64,000 nucleotides of DNA from Diacronema lutheri (GCA_019448385.1 JAGTXO010000055.1:124001-188000), one strand, 5' to 3'; counted from the stretch's first letter, positions 28,461 through 38,761 are shown. Made by a program: numbers and translations. Notes: generated from the sequence alone by a model not told the origin.

Positions 28461-29851
28461 ATACCAACGACGCTTTCCGACGGGTCAACAGGGAAGTGCG
28501 CAGCGAGGCGCCAGGCGGAGCAGGCCCAAAGGCCCACTCGCGCCTAGCCACCGCGCGCCGCCGCCCGCGCGCCGCCGCACCGGTGGCCGCCGTCAACCAC
28601 ACCACCGGCCGACGCGCACGCGCACGCCGAGGCCCGAAGATCGTCGGCGACGACCGCCACCCCCGAGCCGCCGCCTGCCACGTCGCCAAGCCGCCCGCCG
28701 CCGCTGCAGAGCGCGACGCCCGCCGCCAGCGAGCCGCCGCCCTCCCCGCCGCGTCGCAGCCCCCTGCCGCCGCCGCGAAGCGTACCGCCACCCGCCGCCA
28801 GCGTGGCAAGCGCCGCGATGCTGGCCGCGTGGCCGCGCACGCGCGCCCCGCCATCCCCAAACCCACCGACCGGGGCGAAAAGTGCGTTGTTCGCGGTGCC
28901 GGCGCAGTCGATGGGCAGGGGCGGCGGGGCGCGCGGAGCGCGGCCAGCAGAGCGCGAGGGCGCAGCCGTCGCAAGCGAAGGTTTCGTCGTAGAGAAGGCC
29001 ACGCCGCCGTCGCTCGTGCGGCCGTGCGCGCGCGCCCCGCCACCCCCAAACCCACCGACCGGGGCGAAAAGTACGTTGTTCGCGGTGCCGGCGCAGTCGA
29101 TGGGCAGGGGCGGCGGGGCGCGCGGAGCGCGGCCAGCAGAGCGCGAGGGCGCAGCCGTCGCAAGCGAAGGTTTCGTCGTAGAGAAGGCCACGCCGCCGTC
29201 GCTCGTGCGGCCGTGCGCGCGCGCCCCGCCACCCCCAAACCCACCGACCGGGGCGAAAAGTACGTTGTTCGCGGTGCCGGCGCAGTCGATGGGCAGGGGC
29301 GGCGGGGCGCGCGGAGCGCGGCCAGCAGAGCGCGAGGGCGCAGCCGTCGCAAGCGAAGGTTTCGTCGTAGAGAAGGCCACGCCGCCGTCGCTCGTGCGGC
29401 CGTGCGCGCGCGCCCCGCCACCCCCAAACCCACCGACCGGGGCGAAAAGTACGTTGTTCGCGGTGCCGGCGCAGTCGATGGGCAGGGGCGGCGGGGCGCG
29501 CGGAGCGCGGCCAGCAGAGCGCGAGGGCGCAGCCGTCGCAAGCGAAGGTTTCGTCGTAGAGAAGGCCACGCCGCCGTCGCTCGTGCGGCCGTGCGCGCGC
29601 GCCCCGCCACCCCCAAACCCACCGACCGGGGCGAAAAGTACGTTGTTCGCGGTGCCGGCGCAGTCGATGGGCAGGGGCGGCGGGGCGCGCGGAGCGCGGC
29701 CAGCAGAGCGCGAGGGCGCAGCCTGGATGGCTAAGGCAGGCGCCGTCAAGGCAGCCGGCGTTCCGAAGCTGCCGGCCGGCACGGCCGCGCCGGCGCGCGC
29801 CGCGCCGACGGGGACCACGGCGCCTCGCAGCTGTTCAAAAAGGGCCCTAAT
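28461..29851 (-). mobile_element. Retroelement copy B with 14-bp target duplication
   Basis: The 1.39-kb insert starts ATACCAACGACGCTTTCCGA and ends ...AAAAAGGGCCCTAAT. It is bracketed by AGTGCGACATTAAT at 28447-28460 and 29852-29865. The 14-bp duplication, and the conserved end next to it, fit target-primed (LINE/SINE-like) insertion with the minus strand as sense. On that strand an open frame of 424 codons runs from 29818 to 28544, spanning nearly the whole element; it is mostly 63-residue repeats rich in Ala, Gly, Pro and Arg (unit contains DCAGTANNVLFAPVGGFG). No reverse transcriptase, endonuclease or transposase is seen. It separates the coiled-coil gene from D27-like, 72 bp from the latter's start. 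Confidence 0.75.
28845..29723. repeat. 189-bp tandem repeat, about 4.7 units
   Basis: The motif ACCGACCGGGGCGAAAAG recurs at 28865, 29054, 29243, 29432 and 29621, exactly 189 bp apart. Units 2-5 look identical; the first differs at a few bases. Because 189 is a multiple of three, any frame open through one unit stays open through all, which explains the long open frames on both strands. Copy A has only two such motifs. Confidence 0.92.
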
Positions 29852-29937
29852 AGTGCGACATTAATGACAATCCGCGTGACCGGCAACGGCTGACCGCGTG
29901 TCCGCGTCCCTTGCAACGGTGACCAAACCGTGAGCCC

Positions 29938-30804
29938 ATGGCGGCCGTCACGCTACTATGCGCGTTGTGCGCGTCTTCTGCGACAAGTCGCGTCGTCCGG
30001 CTCGGCTCGAAGGCCGTCGCACCTCGGTGGGTCGAGGGTATTGACGCGGGACCGCTTGGCCGTGACGCCGACGCGTTTTTCATGGCGCGCTTCCGCAGCA
30101 AGCTCGCGTTGGAACTTGGTCGCGACAGTCCGCAGCCGCCGCGCGCGTACGCGGGCATCACGGATCTTATCGCGGCGCTGCACGAGCGCGACGGGGGCCA
30201 GGCGGCCATCATGGTGGAGAGCGCATCGCGGCGAGTCCTCTGCTCGCTCTTCCCAAACTGGCCGCCGCTCAATCCGCCAGGGACCGTCGGGCTGCTCCAT
30301 TGGTTCGGCGTGCTCTTTGCCGCCCCCTTTCCCGTCTTCTCCGCGCGCCTGAACGCGTGGGTCACGTGGTCGGCAGCACAGTGGCTGATGGGGCGGTGTG
30401 AGGTGAGCGATGTCGACGACCCGGCGGACGTCGCGCGGCTCGTCGCAGGCAGTGGGCGCGGCCAGCTGTTGCGCGTGTGCCGGTGCCGCTACCTCGAGGA
30501 GACCAAGTGCGCTTCGATCTGCGTCAACACGTGCAAGATGCCCACGCAGGCCTTCTTCAACGAGGACATGCACGTAGCGCTCACCATCGTGCCGAACTAC
30601 GAGACCTTTGAGTGCCAGTTCAAATTTGGCGTGCCACCCTCAGCCGACGACGAAGCGGACGCGCGCGAGATCGCGTGCTTTTCGGAGTGCCCGAGCCGCC
30701 GCGCCGCGCGCGCGCACGCGGCGCTGGCCGCAGCGAGTGCATTGGGCGGGTTGCAGGGCGGAGAAGTGTCAGCGCCGCGATGCGCGAGCATGGGCGGCTC
30801 ATAG
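29938..30804 (+). CDS. D27-like (DUF4033) carotenoid isomerase, plastid-type
   Basis: Single exon, 288 residues. The N-terminus (MAAVTLLCALCASSATSRVV) suggests organelle or ER-plastid targeting. The C-terminal domain has the family's Cys-rich iron-binding signature: CRCRYLEETKCASICVNTCK, then MPTQAFFNEDMH and PNYETFECQFKFG. DWARF27 isomerises all-trans to 9-cis beta-carotene in strigolactone synthesis; algal D27-like proteins form several clades of unproven activity. Supports a photosynthetic host. The start is in good context (gcccATGG). Confidence 0.88.
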   Translation: MAAVTLLCALCASSATSRVVRLGSKAVAPRWVEGIDAGPLGRDADAFFMARFRSKLALELGRDSPQPPRAYAGITDLIAALHERDGGQAAIMVESASRRVLCSLFPNWPPLNPPGTVGLLHWFGVLFAAPFPVFSARLNAWVTWSAAQWLMGRCEVSDVDDPADVARLVAGSGRGQLLRVCRCRYLEETKCASICVNTCKMPTQAFFNEDMHVALTIVPNYETFECQFKFGVPPSADDEADAREIACFSECPSRRAARAHAALAAASALGGLQGGEVSAPRCASMGGS

Positions 30805-30872
30805 ACGCGGCCTCGGGTCGCTCCACACCGTTTCTGTCTGACGGCCAAGACTTGCAGCCTGAGCCGCTTGGC

Positions 30873-33800
30873 TCAGAGCATCTGCATCTCTTCGCTCTTG
30901 CCACGCCACGTCGCCACCGCGGGTGGGCGCGGCTCGGCCAAGCCCGCGGCGGCCTGCGCGCCGGCCGCTGCGGCGAGCGGATGCGCGCCGGCCGCCTCGC
31001 TGATTGACGCGCCGGCCGGCGGCTCGGGCAGCCCGCCCAGCTCGAGCGCCTCCGCCCATTCGCGCTCGAGCCGCGCGGACGCGCGCAGCCGCATGAGCGC
31101 ATAGCCGAGCGCGAGGGTGGCGAGGAGGGCGACGAAAAGCGGCGACTGCCAGAGGGTCTGCGACGGCATGTGGCACGTCCCGATGTCGCATTTGGGCGCC
31201 GCGTCGGGCAGCGACTCGGCCGAGAGCTCGGCGATGCCCTCGAACGAGCACGACGACGCGCCGTGCGCGCCGCCGTTCTTGTCGCGCGCGCTCGCGTACG
31301 CGGTGAAGACCCACGTGGCGCGCTCGCGCAGCGGCGCGCCGGCGCAGAGCGTGCGCAGCGCGGTGCAGTTCACGCCGCCCACCGAGCACGCCCAGTCCAT
31401 CGCCCGCGTGAGCTCCTCCGGATCGGCGGCCGCGACGGGCTTGCACGAGCCCGACGCTGCGGACGCGAAGGGCAGCCGGTCGCACACGGGGCCCACGAGC
31501 ACCGAACGCGCGGGCGAGAAGGTGCCGTCGCAGTCCTTGGCGGCGAGGCACGCGCCGCCCGCGCGCGCGCGTCCCTGCGGCAACTCGTCGGGCACAGACG
31601 CCTCGCAGACGCCGAGCGGGCAGCGTCCATCGAGCAGCTGCGGGGGCGCATCGGTGCTCCACGCAAACGCGCCGTCAAAATCGCACGCGCTCGCGCCGCG
31701 CTCGCGCGCGTACATCGTCGCCGCCCAAAACGCCTGCGTGCGCAACGGCGCGCTTGCACACCGCTCGCCTGCGCCGCTAAGCGGTGCGCAGTTGACGCCG
31801 CCGCCGCCGCTCGCGCCGCCGCCGGCCGCGCCGCTGGCCGCGCCGCCGGCCGCGCGCGCGAGGCGCTTCTCGATGGCCGACGCGGGCGCGCACAGCCACG
31901 AGAGCGCGGCGCTGAGCTGCGTGTCCGCCGCGTTGAGCGCGGGTACGCAAAATGCGCTCTTCTCCTCGAAGCACACCGCCTCTCCCACCGCACTGCCGGC
32001 GGGAGCGCCCGCGCGCGTGTCTGCGCCGATGGTCGCACCAGCCGCGCCAGAAATGGCGGCGACAGGAATGGCGGCGACAGGAACGGCGGTGCACTCTTGG
32101 TCCTCCGAGCACGGCGCGGGGGGCGGGCACGCGCGCACGGCCTCTCGCCCGCTCTGCGCGTCGCGCGGCGTCCAGTCGAGTTCAAACTTGGCCGCGCCGC
32201 CCTCGGTGAGGAGGCCGAAATGGCGCTCAGACGCGCCGAGTGTCGCAACGCTCGCTGATTTCCCCGCCTCGTCGAGCAGCTCAAATAGAAAGAGGCGCGG
32301 CAGCGGGTGGCCGAGCGGTGTGCGCCCAAAGCGCGCGTGCGCGAGCAGCGCGTTGGTGAACGCGCATGCCGAATGAACGTCCGCGCCCGGCTCCTGCCCG
32401 CCGGTCGGCCAGCCCACCTCGCCAACGATGAGCGGCAGCGAGCGTAGCCCAATCTTGCCAAGGGCCACCCTGCGCGGCGGAGGTGGGTGGGAGATGGGAG
32501 GTGGGTCGGAGGTGGGTGGGAGGTGAGAGGTGGGAGGTGGGTGGGTGGCTGGGTGGGAGGTGGGTGGGTGGGTGAGCTGGGCGGCGGGCGCGCCAGCGCG
32601 GTGAACGAAGCGCTCTAAAGCGCGCGCCTCAACGCGGCCGCGCGCCCGCACTCGCCCCCACAGCGCGCGCCCTCACGTGACGGCATCGACCATCGCGTCG
32701 AGCATATTGGCGTAGCACGGCGCGTCGCTGCTACGGCCCGCCTTGACGCACGATGGCGCACGGAACGTGCAGTAGTCGAGGCCGATCCGTCCGGCGGCGG
32801 CGCGCCAGGCAAGGAATGGGTACAGATTGACCATCAGCGCCGAGCCCGCCGCCGCGAGCTGCGGCAGCACCGTCGTGAGAAGCCGCTCGTTGCGCGCGTC
32901 AAACGAAGCGGACGCGGGCGGCCACGTGTCGACCAGCACGTCCGCCTGGAGCGCGACGGTCGCGCGCGCCTGCCAGCCGCGTCGGCGGAGCGCGGCCTGC
33001 ACGTGTTCCACCGCCCTCGGCAGATCGTCCGAGAACGCTCCGCCCCACCAGCTCGCGAGCGGCTCATTCCCAATCATCACATAAGCAATCAGCGCTGCGT
33101 GTTCCGCCATGCTGCCCACCAGCCGATCAGCGTGGCCGGGCGAGAGGGCGAGGTTGTGCAGCTCGAGGTTGGGGATGCCGATGACGAGCTCGCGCACGCC
33201 GCCCGCGACCAGCGCGCCGACGAGCGCCGCGTCGTACTGGTAGAGCTTGGCCGCTTCGATGCCGCGCGCGCGCACTGCGGCCGCAAGGCGCACGAGCGGT
33301 ACCGGGCGGCGCGCGAACGCGGTGGAGACACACACGCCGACGGGCGAGAGCGAGGCGCGCGGGAGCAGAGGCCAGCCGCCCGCGGGCATCTCGCCGCCCG
33401 CCTCTTCATCGCGCGCCTCCTCCGCGTCGCCGCCCGCTCCCGCCGCCTCGGCGAGCAGCTGGACGACGACACGGTCGAGCCCGGCCGAGCCGACCAGCCA
33501 TCGCTCGCCCGCCGCGGCGCGCGCGACGAATCGGAGGCGTACGAGGCGCGGCGGGAGCGCGAGGCTGCCCGTGCTCCGCCAGCCGCGGCTCGCGGGCAGC
33601 GTCGCGATCCGCTCCACGTGGCCCGCCTCGTCGAGCGCGTCGAGCGCGAAATCGACGCCCGACACCGCAAAGTAGGACGCGCTCACACACGCGCCCGCGA
33701 GCAAAGGCGAGAGCAATGGCGCGGCGGCGCCGACGGCAAGCATGTAGCCATGCCCGAACGCCGCGCACGGCGGGCCGCTCTCGTCGCAGCCCACGTGCCA

Positions 33801-33986
33801 CGCCCACTCGCTCGTGTTGCCCGCGCTCCACCCGCCGAGCCCGTACTCAAAGTCGGCCACGGCCGCGAGCGGGTCGTCAACACCGACACACGCGGGCGCG
33901 CTGCTGCCCGCGCGCGCGGACGAGGCGGCCAAGGCGCACAGCAGCGAGAGCGACGCCGGCCTCGCGCGCCGCCGCGCGACGGCCAT
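30873..33986 (-). CDS. Membrane-anchored GH17 beta-1,3-glucanase with two X8/CBM43-like modules
   Basis: Exons 33986-32677 and 32469-30873 (GTGAGG...GCGCAG, phase 2) give 968 residues. After a signal peptide comes a lectin-like beta domain (about 30-190). A GH17 barrel follows, with the acid/base Glu in IGNEPLASWW (about 305) and the nucleophile Glu in LPLIVGEVGWPTGG (about 450), which the splice brings together. Two X8-type Cys modules lie at about 605-706 (ALNAADTQLSAALSWLC) and 778-847 (EELTRAMDWACSVGGVNC). A single TM helix (PLFVALLATLALGYALM) and a short cytosolic tail close the chain. Plant GH17-X8 proteins act on callose-type glucan; here substrate may be cell-surface or storage beta-1,3-glucan. 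The intron is a (CCACCTCCCACC)-like repeat. Confidence 0.9.
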
Positions 33987-34029
33987 TGTGGTGCAGCTCG
34001 AGCCCACAGCGCGGTAAAACTTTGCGGGG

Positions 34030-35331
34030 ATGTTCGCGCTCTCCACCCATGCGCGGCGCGGCGGCCTGGCGCGCCTGCGCCTGGTGACGCCGAGCGCGAC
34101 GGTGCGCGCGGCGCAGACGGACGCCGCTGCGGGGGCGGCCGACGAGCCCGGCGCGCCCAACCGAGAGATGGCGCGCGGCGCGCGCGGCGCGCGCGGCTCG
34201 GGCAAGTCGCTCATCGGTTCGAACAACCAGTACGGCGCGCAGCCCGGCGAGTTCACAAGCCTGACAGAGCTGGAGGGCAGCGACATGCTCGTCGAGGTGC
34301 TCGCCGAAGAGTACCGCCACAAGCGCGGCCTCGAGTTCCGCGACGACGGGCTGAGCCTCGGAGAGGTCGCGGCGCTCGGCGCCGAGGACGGCGAGGACGC
34401 GAAGGCGGGCACGGCGCCGCCGCCCAAGGGCCCGTTCATGCAGCACCGCAAGTACCTGACGCACCGCGGCGTTGGCGACGGCACCGTCTTTGCGCGCGAC
34501 GCGATGGCCGCGCGCCAACGTCTCGAGGGCGCCCAGGAGGGCGCATACGACTACCGGTTGCCCGCCGCGGTGAAGGCGCAGCGCGACGCGCTCGAGCGGC
34601 AGCGCAAGCACGGCGGCAACCTGGTGGAGGAGGCGATCATGCGCGCGATCGCGGACGGGCACTTCGACAACCTCGAGGGGCGGGGCAAGCCTCTGCCCGA
34701 CGAGGTCAACCCGTTCGAGGACGCGGGCCTGCGCACGTTCAACCGAATTCTCAAAAAGGCCGGCTGCGCGCCGCGCTGGGTCGAGGAGAACCGCGACATC
34801 CGGCGCGAGCTGCAGATCTCGAGATTGTACCTCGCCGCGCGCTGGATCGTGCTCGAGACGACGGCTCGTGCCGCCGCCGCCGATGCGGCGGCGCGCGCCG
34901 GCGACGCGCGCGCAGGCGCGGCCGAGCGCAGCCACGCGGCGCACGCGCGCGCGCGGCGCGCGTGGGAGAGTGAGGCGGCCGCGTTCGACGATAAGGTGCG
35001 GTCGCTCAACAAGCGCGTGCACGTGTACAACCTGATGGCGCCGACCGCCGCCGCCGTGCTGCAGATCGTTGACGTGCAGCGCGAGCTCGCGGACGTGCGC
35101 GAGGGGCGGACCGTGTTTGACGAGGCCGCGCTGCGCGATCTGGACGACGGCTCGTCTTTCCAGCTCACCCTTGCCGCATCGCTGCCGCGCGCCGCGCCGA
35201 GCGGCGCGGAGACGCCGGGCGATTGGACGGGCGGCATCGCGCTCGCGCCGCTGCCGCGGGACTCATTCTCGCTGGCCGACGTGCCATGGCCGCGATGGCA
35301 GGACATTGTCGCCGTCTTTCGCTTCAGGTGA
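34030..35331 (+). CDS. DUF1992 (DNAJC28 conserved domain) protein
   Basis: Single exon, 433 residues. The signature GNLVEEAIMRAIADGHFDNL, then GRGKPLPDEVNPF and NRILKKAGCAPRWVEENRDI is the DNAJC28-conserved domain (about residues 195-260). No J domain is present. The N-terminus (MFALSTHARRGGLARLRLV) is Arg-rich and could be a mitochondrial presequence. A coiled-coil region follows. Molecular role is poorly known in all organisms. It is divergent from GH17 with 43 bp between starts. Confidence 0.82.
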   Translation: MFALSTHARRGGLARLRLVTPSATVRAAQTDAAAGAADEPGAPNREMARGARGARGSGKSLIGSNNQYGAQPGEFTSLTELEGSDMLVEVLAEEYRHKRGLEFRDDGLSLGEVAALGAEDGEDAKAGTAPPPKGPFMQHRKYLTHRGVGDGTVFARDAMAARQRLEGAQEGAYDYRLPAAVKAQRDALERQRKHGGNLVEEAIMRAIADGHFDNLEGRGKPLPDEVNPFEDAGLRTFNRILKKAGCAPRWVEENRDIRRELQISRLYLAARWIVLETTARAAAADAAARAGDARAGAAERSHAAHARARRAWESEAAAFDDKVRSLNKRVHVYNLMAPTAAAVLQIVDVQRELADVREGRTVFDEAALRDLDDGSSFQLTLAASLPRAAPSGAETPGDWTGGIALAPLPRDSFSLADVPWPRWQDIVAVFRFR

Positions 35332-35876
35332 CACGCGGGACGTGCGAGTCGAAAAGTTGGACCTCGTATTCAACTGCGCTGAGGAAGCCGGCGATGCGGA
35401 TGTCACAGGCATGCACACGGTCAGGGCGCAACGCGGCGTGAGAGCGCGCGGGCGTAGGGCAAGAGGAGCCCGCGAGGCACAGGCCTGCGCCGGCCTGCGC
35501 TCTGTTCATTGTGTGTCGCGAAGCATATAATCGGCCCGACAGAAGAGTCGGGCCAACCAGAGACATGCGAGTGGTGCTGTCGCGCGAGGAAAACTAGAGA
35601 GCGTCGCACGCAGTGCCGTGGGCGAAAAGGCACTGCGTGGGAGGCTCCGATGTGAACGTGCGCAAGGAATTGCGCGCTCGCGCGCATAGTTCGCGTGCGC
35701 GCTCGCGCGCATAGTTCGCGTGCGCGCTCGGGCTTCGCCGCGCACGGCGACACACAAGCGCACACGTGCATAGCGAGGCGCGCTCGTGTACGCTGCCATT
35801 GTTGCGCGACCGACCCTCTTGAATTTTTTTGAAGGAAAGGGGCGGGGGGACAAGGCCGCGGTGGAGGTCACCCGCG
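35332..35876. other. 545-bp intergenic region with a 25-bp tandem repeat
   Basis: No coding feature is supported. TGCGCGCTCGCGCGCATAGT plus TCGCG forms a 25-bp unit at 35671-35695, repeated at 35696-35720. An AT-rich patch (gaatttttttgaagg) lies 50 bp before the PP4c start and may belong to its promoter. Confidence 0.5.
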
Positions 35877-37473
35877 ATGGCGACGACCTCAGACCTCGAT
35901 CGGCAAATCGAGATGCTCAGGCGGTGCGAGTACATCAAGGAGTCGGAAGTGAAGGCTCTTTGCTCTAAGGCGCGCGAGATCCTCGTCGAGGAGCGCAACG
36001 TGCAGCGCGTGGACGCGCCGGTCACGGTGCGGGCACGGCACAGCCGACGCCTCCAGGCGTGGCGGTGCGGCACGGCGGCTGGCTGAGCGTGCGCGTTCGC
36101 CCCTGTCCTGCGCATCCGCGCAGATTTGTGGCGACATCCACGGCCAGTTCTACGACCTGAAGGAGCTCTTCAAGGTCGGCGCTGATGTGCCGGACACGAA
36201 CTACCTCTTCATGGGCGACTTTGTCGACCGCGGCTTCTACTCGGTTGAGACCTTCCTCCTCCTCCTCGCGCTTAAGGTGGGCGCGCTAGAACGCCAGCGC
36301 CGACCCTGACTTTTGGCTTCGGCTTTGGGCCGTGCCGCTGGGCTATTAAGCCTGCGCCCCACCCACTGCCCTACCCCTCGCCCGCCCACCCACCTGCGCC
36401 CGCTTGGCCGTACGCGCCCGCGCGAGGCACGCCGCGCGCGGCCTGTGGGCTGCGCTCGCCGCGCGCGAGGCTGAGCGCGTTCGCTTTGCGCCGCTGCACG
36501 TCCCTCGCCGCGCGCAGGTGCGCTACCCGGATCGCATCACGCTCATCCGCGGCAACCATGAGAGTCGGCAAATCACGCAGGTCTATGGCTTCTACGACGA
36601 GTGCCTGCGCAAGTACGGCTCGGTCAACGTGTGGCGATACTGCACCGAGATATTCGACTACCTGTCGCTCTCCGCCATCATCGAGGACCGACTCTTCTGC
36701 GTGCGTGACGCGAGACGCGTGACGCGTGACGCGCGCAGGCGCGCGCGCAGCGGCGCAGCCGGCCGACGTGCGTCGCGCGTGCACGGCCCTCGTCGCGGCG
36801 TGCGCCACTCGCGGCGCGCAGGTGCACGGCGGCCTGTCGCCCTCGATCAACACGCTCGACCAGGTGCGAGTGATCGATCGCAAGCAGGAGGTGCCGCACG
36901 ATGGCGCCATGTGCGATCTGATGTGGTCAGACCCGGAGGATATCGACGGTTGGGGCCTCAGCCCGCGCGGTGCGGGTTACCTGTTCGGTGGAGATGTGGT
37001 CGCGCAGGTGAGGCGGCTGGGGGCACGCGCCACCCGCGCGTCGCACGCCGCACCGTCCGCCGGAGCGACCCCCGCCCCCGACTGGCGCGCATGCGAGCGC
37101 ACGGCGACCTCGCCACCTGCGCCTGTGCGCCTCACCCGACGTGCCCCGCGCGCGCCGCGCCTGCGCGCTGCGCTGCGCTTGCCCGGCGCGCATCGCGACT
37201 GCGCGCCGCGCGCGCGCGCAGTTCAACCAAACGAATAAGATTGACTTGATCGCGAGGGCGCACCAGCTGGTGATGGAGGGGTACAAGCACATGTTCAACG
37301 ACACACTCGTCACCGTTTGGTCGGCGCCCAACTATTGCTACCGCTGCGGCAACGTCGCGGCGATCCTCGAGTTGGACGAGCACCTCAACAAGAACTACAA
37401 AATCTTTGAGGCTGCGCCGCAGGAGGCCCGCGGTGTGCCGGCAAAGAAGCCCGCGCCCGACTACTTCCTCTGA
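35877..37473 (+). CDS. PPP4C: Serine/threonine protein phosphatase 4 catalytic subunit
   Basis: Five exons (35877-36026, 36124-36276, 36518-36700, 36822-37007, 37222-37473), all phase 0, give 307 residues, exactly the length of human PP4c. The metal and catalytic motifs GDIHGQF, GDFVDRG, RGNHES and HGGLSP are intact, as are [11 protein letters not shown] and the C-terminal DYFL that is carboxymethylated in PP2A/PP4. [20 protein letters not shown] at the N-terminus is diagnostic for PP4 over PP2A and PP6. PP4 acts in DNA-damage, centrosome and splicing control. This is the most intron-rich gene of the window. Confidence 0.97.
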
Positions 37474-37566
37474 CCGTACGTTCGGGCAGGACTGTAGACG
37501 ACCCGTGATCCCTGGCGTCTGTGGCCGAGGCGTACCCCCCCTGACTTCGGCCCCCCCCTCCCCCCG

Positions 37567-37598
<32 letters not shown>
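37567..37598. repeat. Poly(C) tract, 32 nt
   Basis: Run of 32 C, interrupted only by one G further upstream, lies 33 bp before the start codon of the STI1-domain gene and 94 bp after the PP4c stop. Confidence 0.9.
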
Positions 37599-37600
<2 letters not shown>

Positions 37601-37631
37601 AAAGCGTCGCAAATTTCAACGGTCGGTTAAG

Positions 37632-38558
37632 ATGGCGACGGCGCTCAAGCCAACGGTCGCGGACTCGCTCCTAAGTGACGAGGGTGTGCTCTCGCTGATG
37701 GGGCAGCCCAAGATGGTTGAGGCGATTCGCGCACTTAAGGACGACGCCATGAAGTACTCTGCGCTCGTCAGCTCCGATCCCGAGCTCGCGCAGATGATGG
37801 CGGCGCTGCAGAAACGCATGGGCGAGGCCGAGGAGCACGATGACCGACGCGCGCCCGAGCAGCCAAGCGACGCGATGAGCGCTCGCGAGGCGGCGCTCGC
37901 GCGCGCACAAGACGGTGAGTGGGCGCGCGCCATCGCCGAGTGCGACCGCGGCCTGCGCACCGCGTCGGGCGAGCTCGCGCGCGAGCTGCACGCGCTCAAG
38001 ACTCGGTACAGCGCGCGGCGCGACGACGAGGCAGCCGCGCAAGCCGACGAGGCAGCGCGAGTGCGAGCTTTGGCGCAGCAGGAGCTCGCGGACGCGATCG
38101 ACGCGAAAACGGACGTGCACCGGTTGCAGGAGGCCATCGCCACGGCGCGCGCTCTCGGCCTCCACGCCGAGCCGCTGCTCGGCCGCGCGCAGCGCCAGCT
38201 CATTCAGCGGCTCGAGCAAACGTCAGGCGAGCGCATGCGGCAGATGCGCGAAACCGCGCGCCTGGCGGCCGTGCGCGCCGCGTCGACAGGCGCGACGGCA
38301 TCGGACCGAGCGCCGGCGCCGGCGCAGGTGGACGAGGGCGTCGCGCGCGGTGCGATGGACGAGGCGCGCGGAGCCGCAGCGGACGCCGAGCGCCCCGCTA
38401 GCCAGGCCGGCGCGGCCTTCGGACGGCTTGCTGCCGGGAAAGCGGCCGTGCCGCCCGTGCGTGAACCCGCTCGGGCGCCTGCGGCGGCTCCACCGCCTGT
38501 GGACGCGGAGCTGCGCGCGCTCGTGCTCGCCGCCCCGATGCTCTTCGAGCTCGACTGA
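37632..38558 (+). CDS. STI1-domain protein (possible Hsp70/Hsp90 co-chaperone)
   Basis: 308 residues. Near the N-terminus, GVLSLMGQPKMVEAIRALKD and KYSALVSSDPELAQMMAAL match the STI1/DP2 fold of Hop, Hip and ubiquilins, which binds hydrophobic clients. The middle is helical and Ala/Glu/Arg-rich (about 75-210) with a possible degenerate TPR-like pattern; the C-terminus is Pro/Ala-rich and ends MLFELD. No ubiquitin or clear TPR domain is present, so it is not a standard Hop. Function is inferred only at the level of chaperone assistance. Confidence 0.65.
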   Translation: MATALKPTVADSLLSDEGVLSLMGQPKMVEAIRALKDDAMKYSALVSSDPELAQMMAALQKRMGEAEEHDDRRAPEQPSDAMSAREAALARAQDGEWARAIAECDRGLRTASGELARELHALKTRYSARRDDEAAAQADEAARVRALAQQELADAIDAKTDVHRLQEAIATARALGLHAEPLLGRAQRQLIQRLEQTSGERMRQMRETARLAAVRAASTGATASDRAPAPAQVDEGVARGAMDEARGAAADAERPASQAGAAFGRLAAGKAAVPPVREPARAPAAAPPPVDAELRALVLAAPMLFELD

Positions 38559-38761
38559 GCGCTTGCTGCCTCTGCCCTTCCTCCTTTTCACCCCCTCCTT
38601 CTTTCAGGGTGATGAGATGCGCACCGGCTCGTCGCCTGCCGACTGGCGACTGCCGATCTGCGCGGCTGCGCCGCACTCTGTTGGGAAAAGTTCAGGAAGA
38701 CTACTTAGTGAAAGTTCGGAGTTCCGACCAAAAAGTGAGACGCGGCAGGGAGGGGACAGTC

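Noticed and set aside
28845-29723. CRISPR-like array
   Set aside because: Units are 189 bp and contiguous with no unique spacers; the setting is eukaryotic.
20633-29851. Reverse transcriptase, integrase or transposase gene within the element copies
   Set aside because: None of the frames shows such a domain; the elements appear non-autonomous.
28496-29864. Plus-strand open frames of 350-410 codons across the 189-bp repeats
   Set aside because: The repeat length is a multiple of three and stop codons are rare at this GC content, so frames stay open on both strands. The translations are Arg/Ala/Gly-rich with no domain.
32470-32676. (CCACCTCCCACC)n block as a minisatellite locus
   Set aside because: It is the single intron of the GH17 gene; splicing across it joins conserved catalytic sequence.
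35877-37473. PP2A or PP6 catalytic subunit
   Set aside because: The N-terminal [20 protein letters not shown] and exact 307-residue length fit PP4 better.
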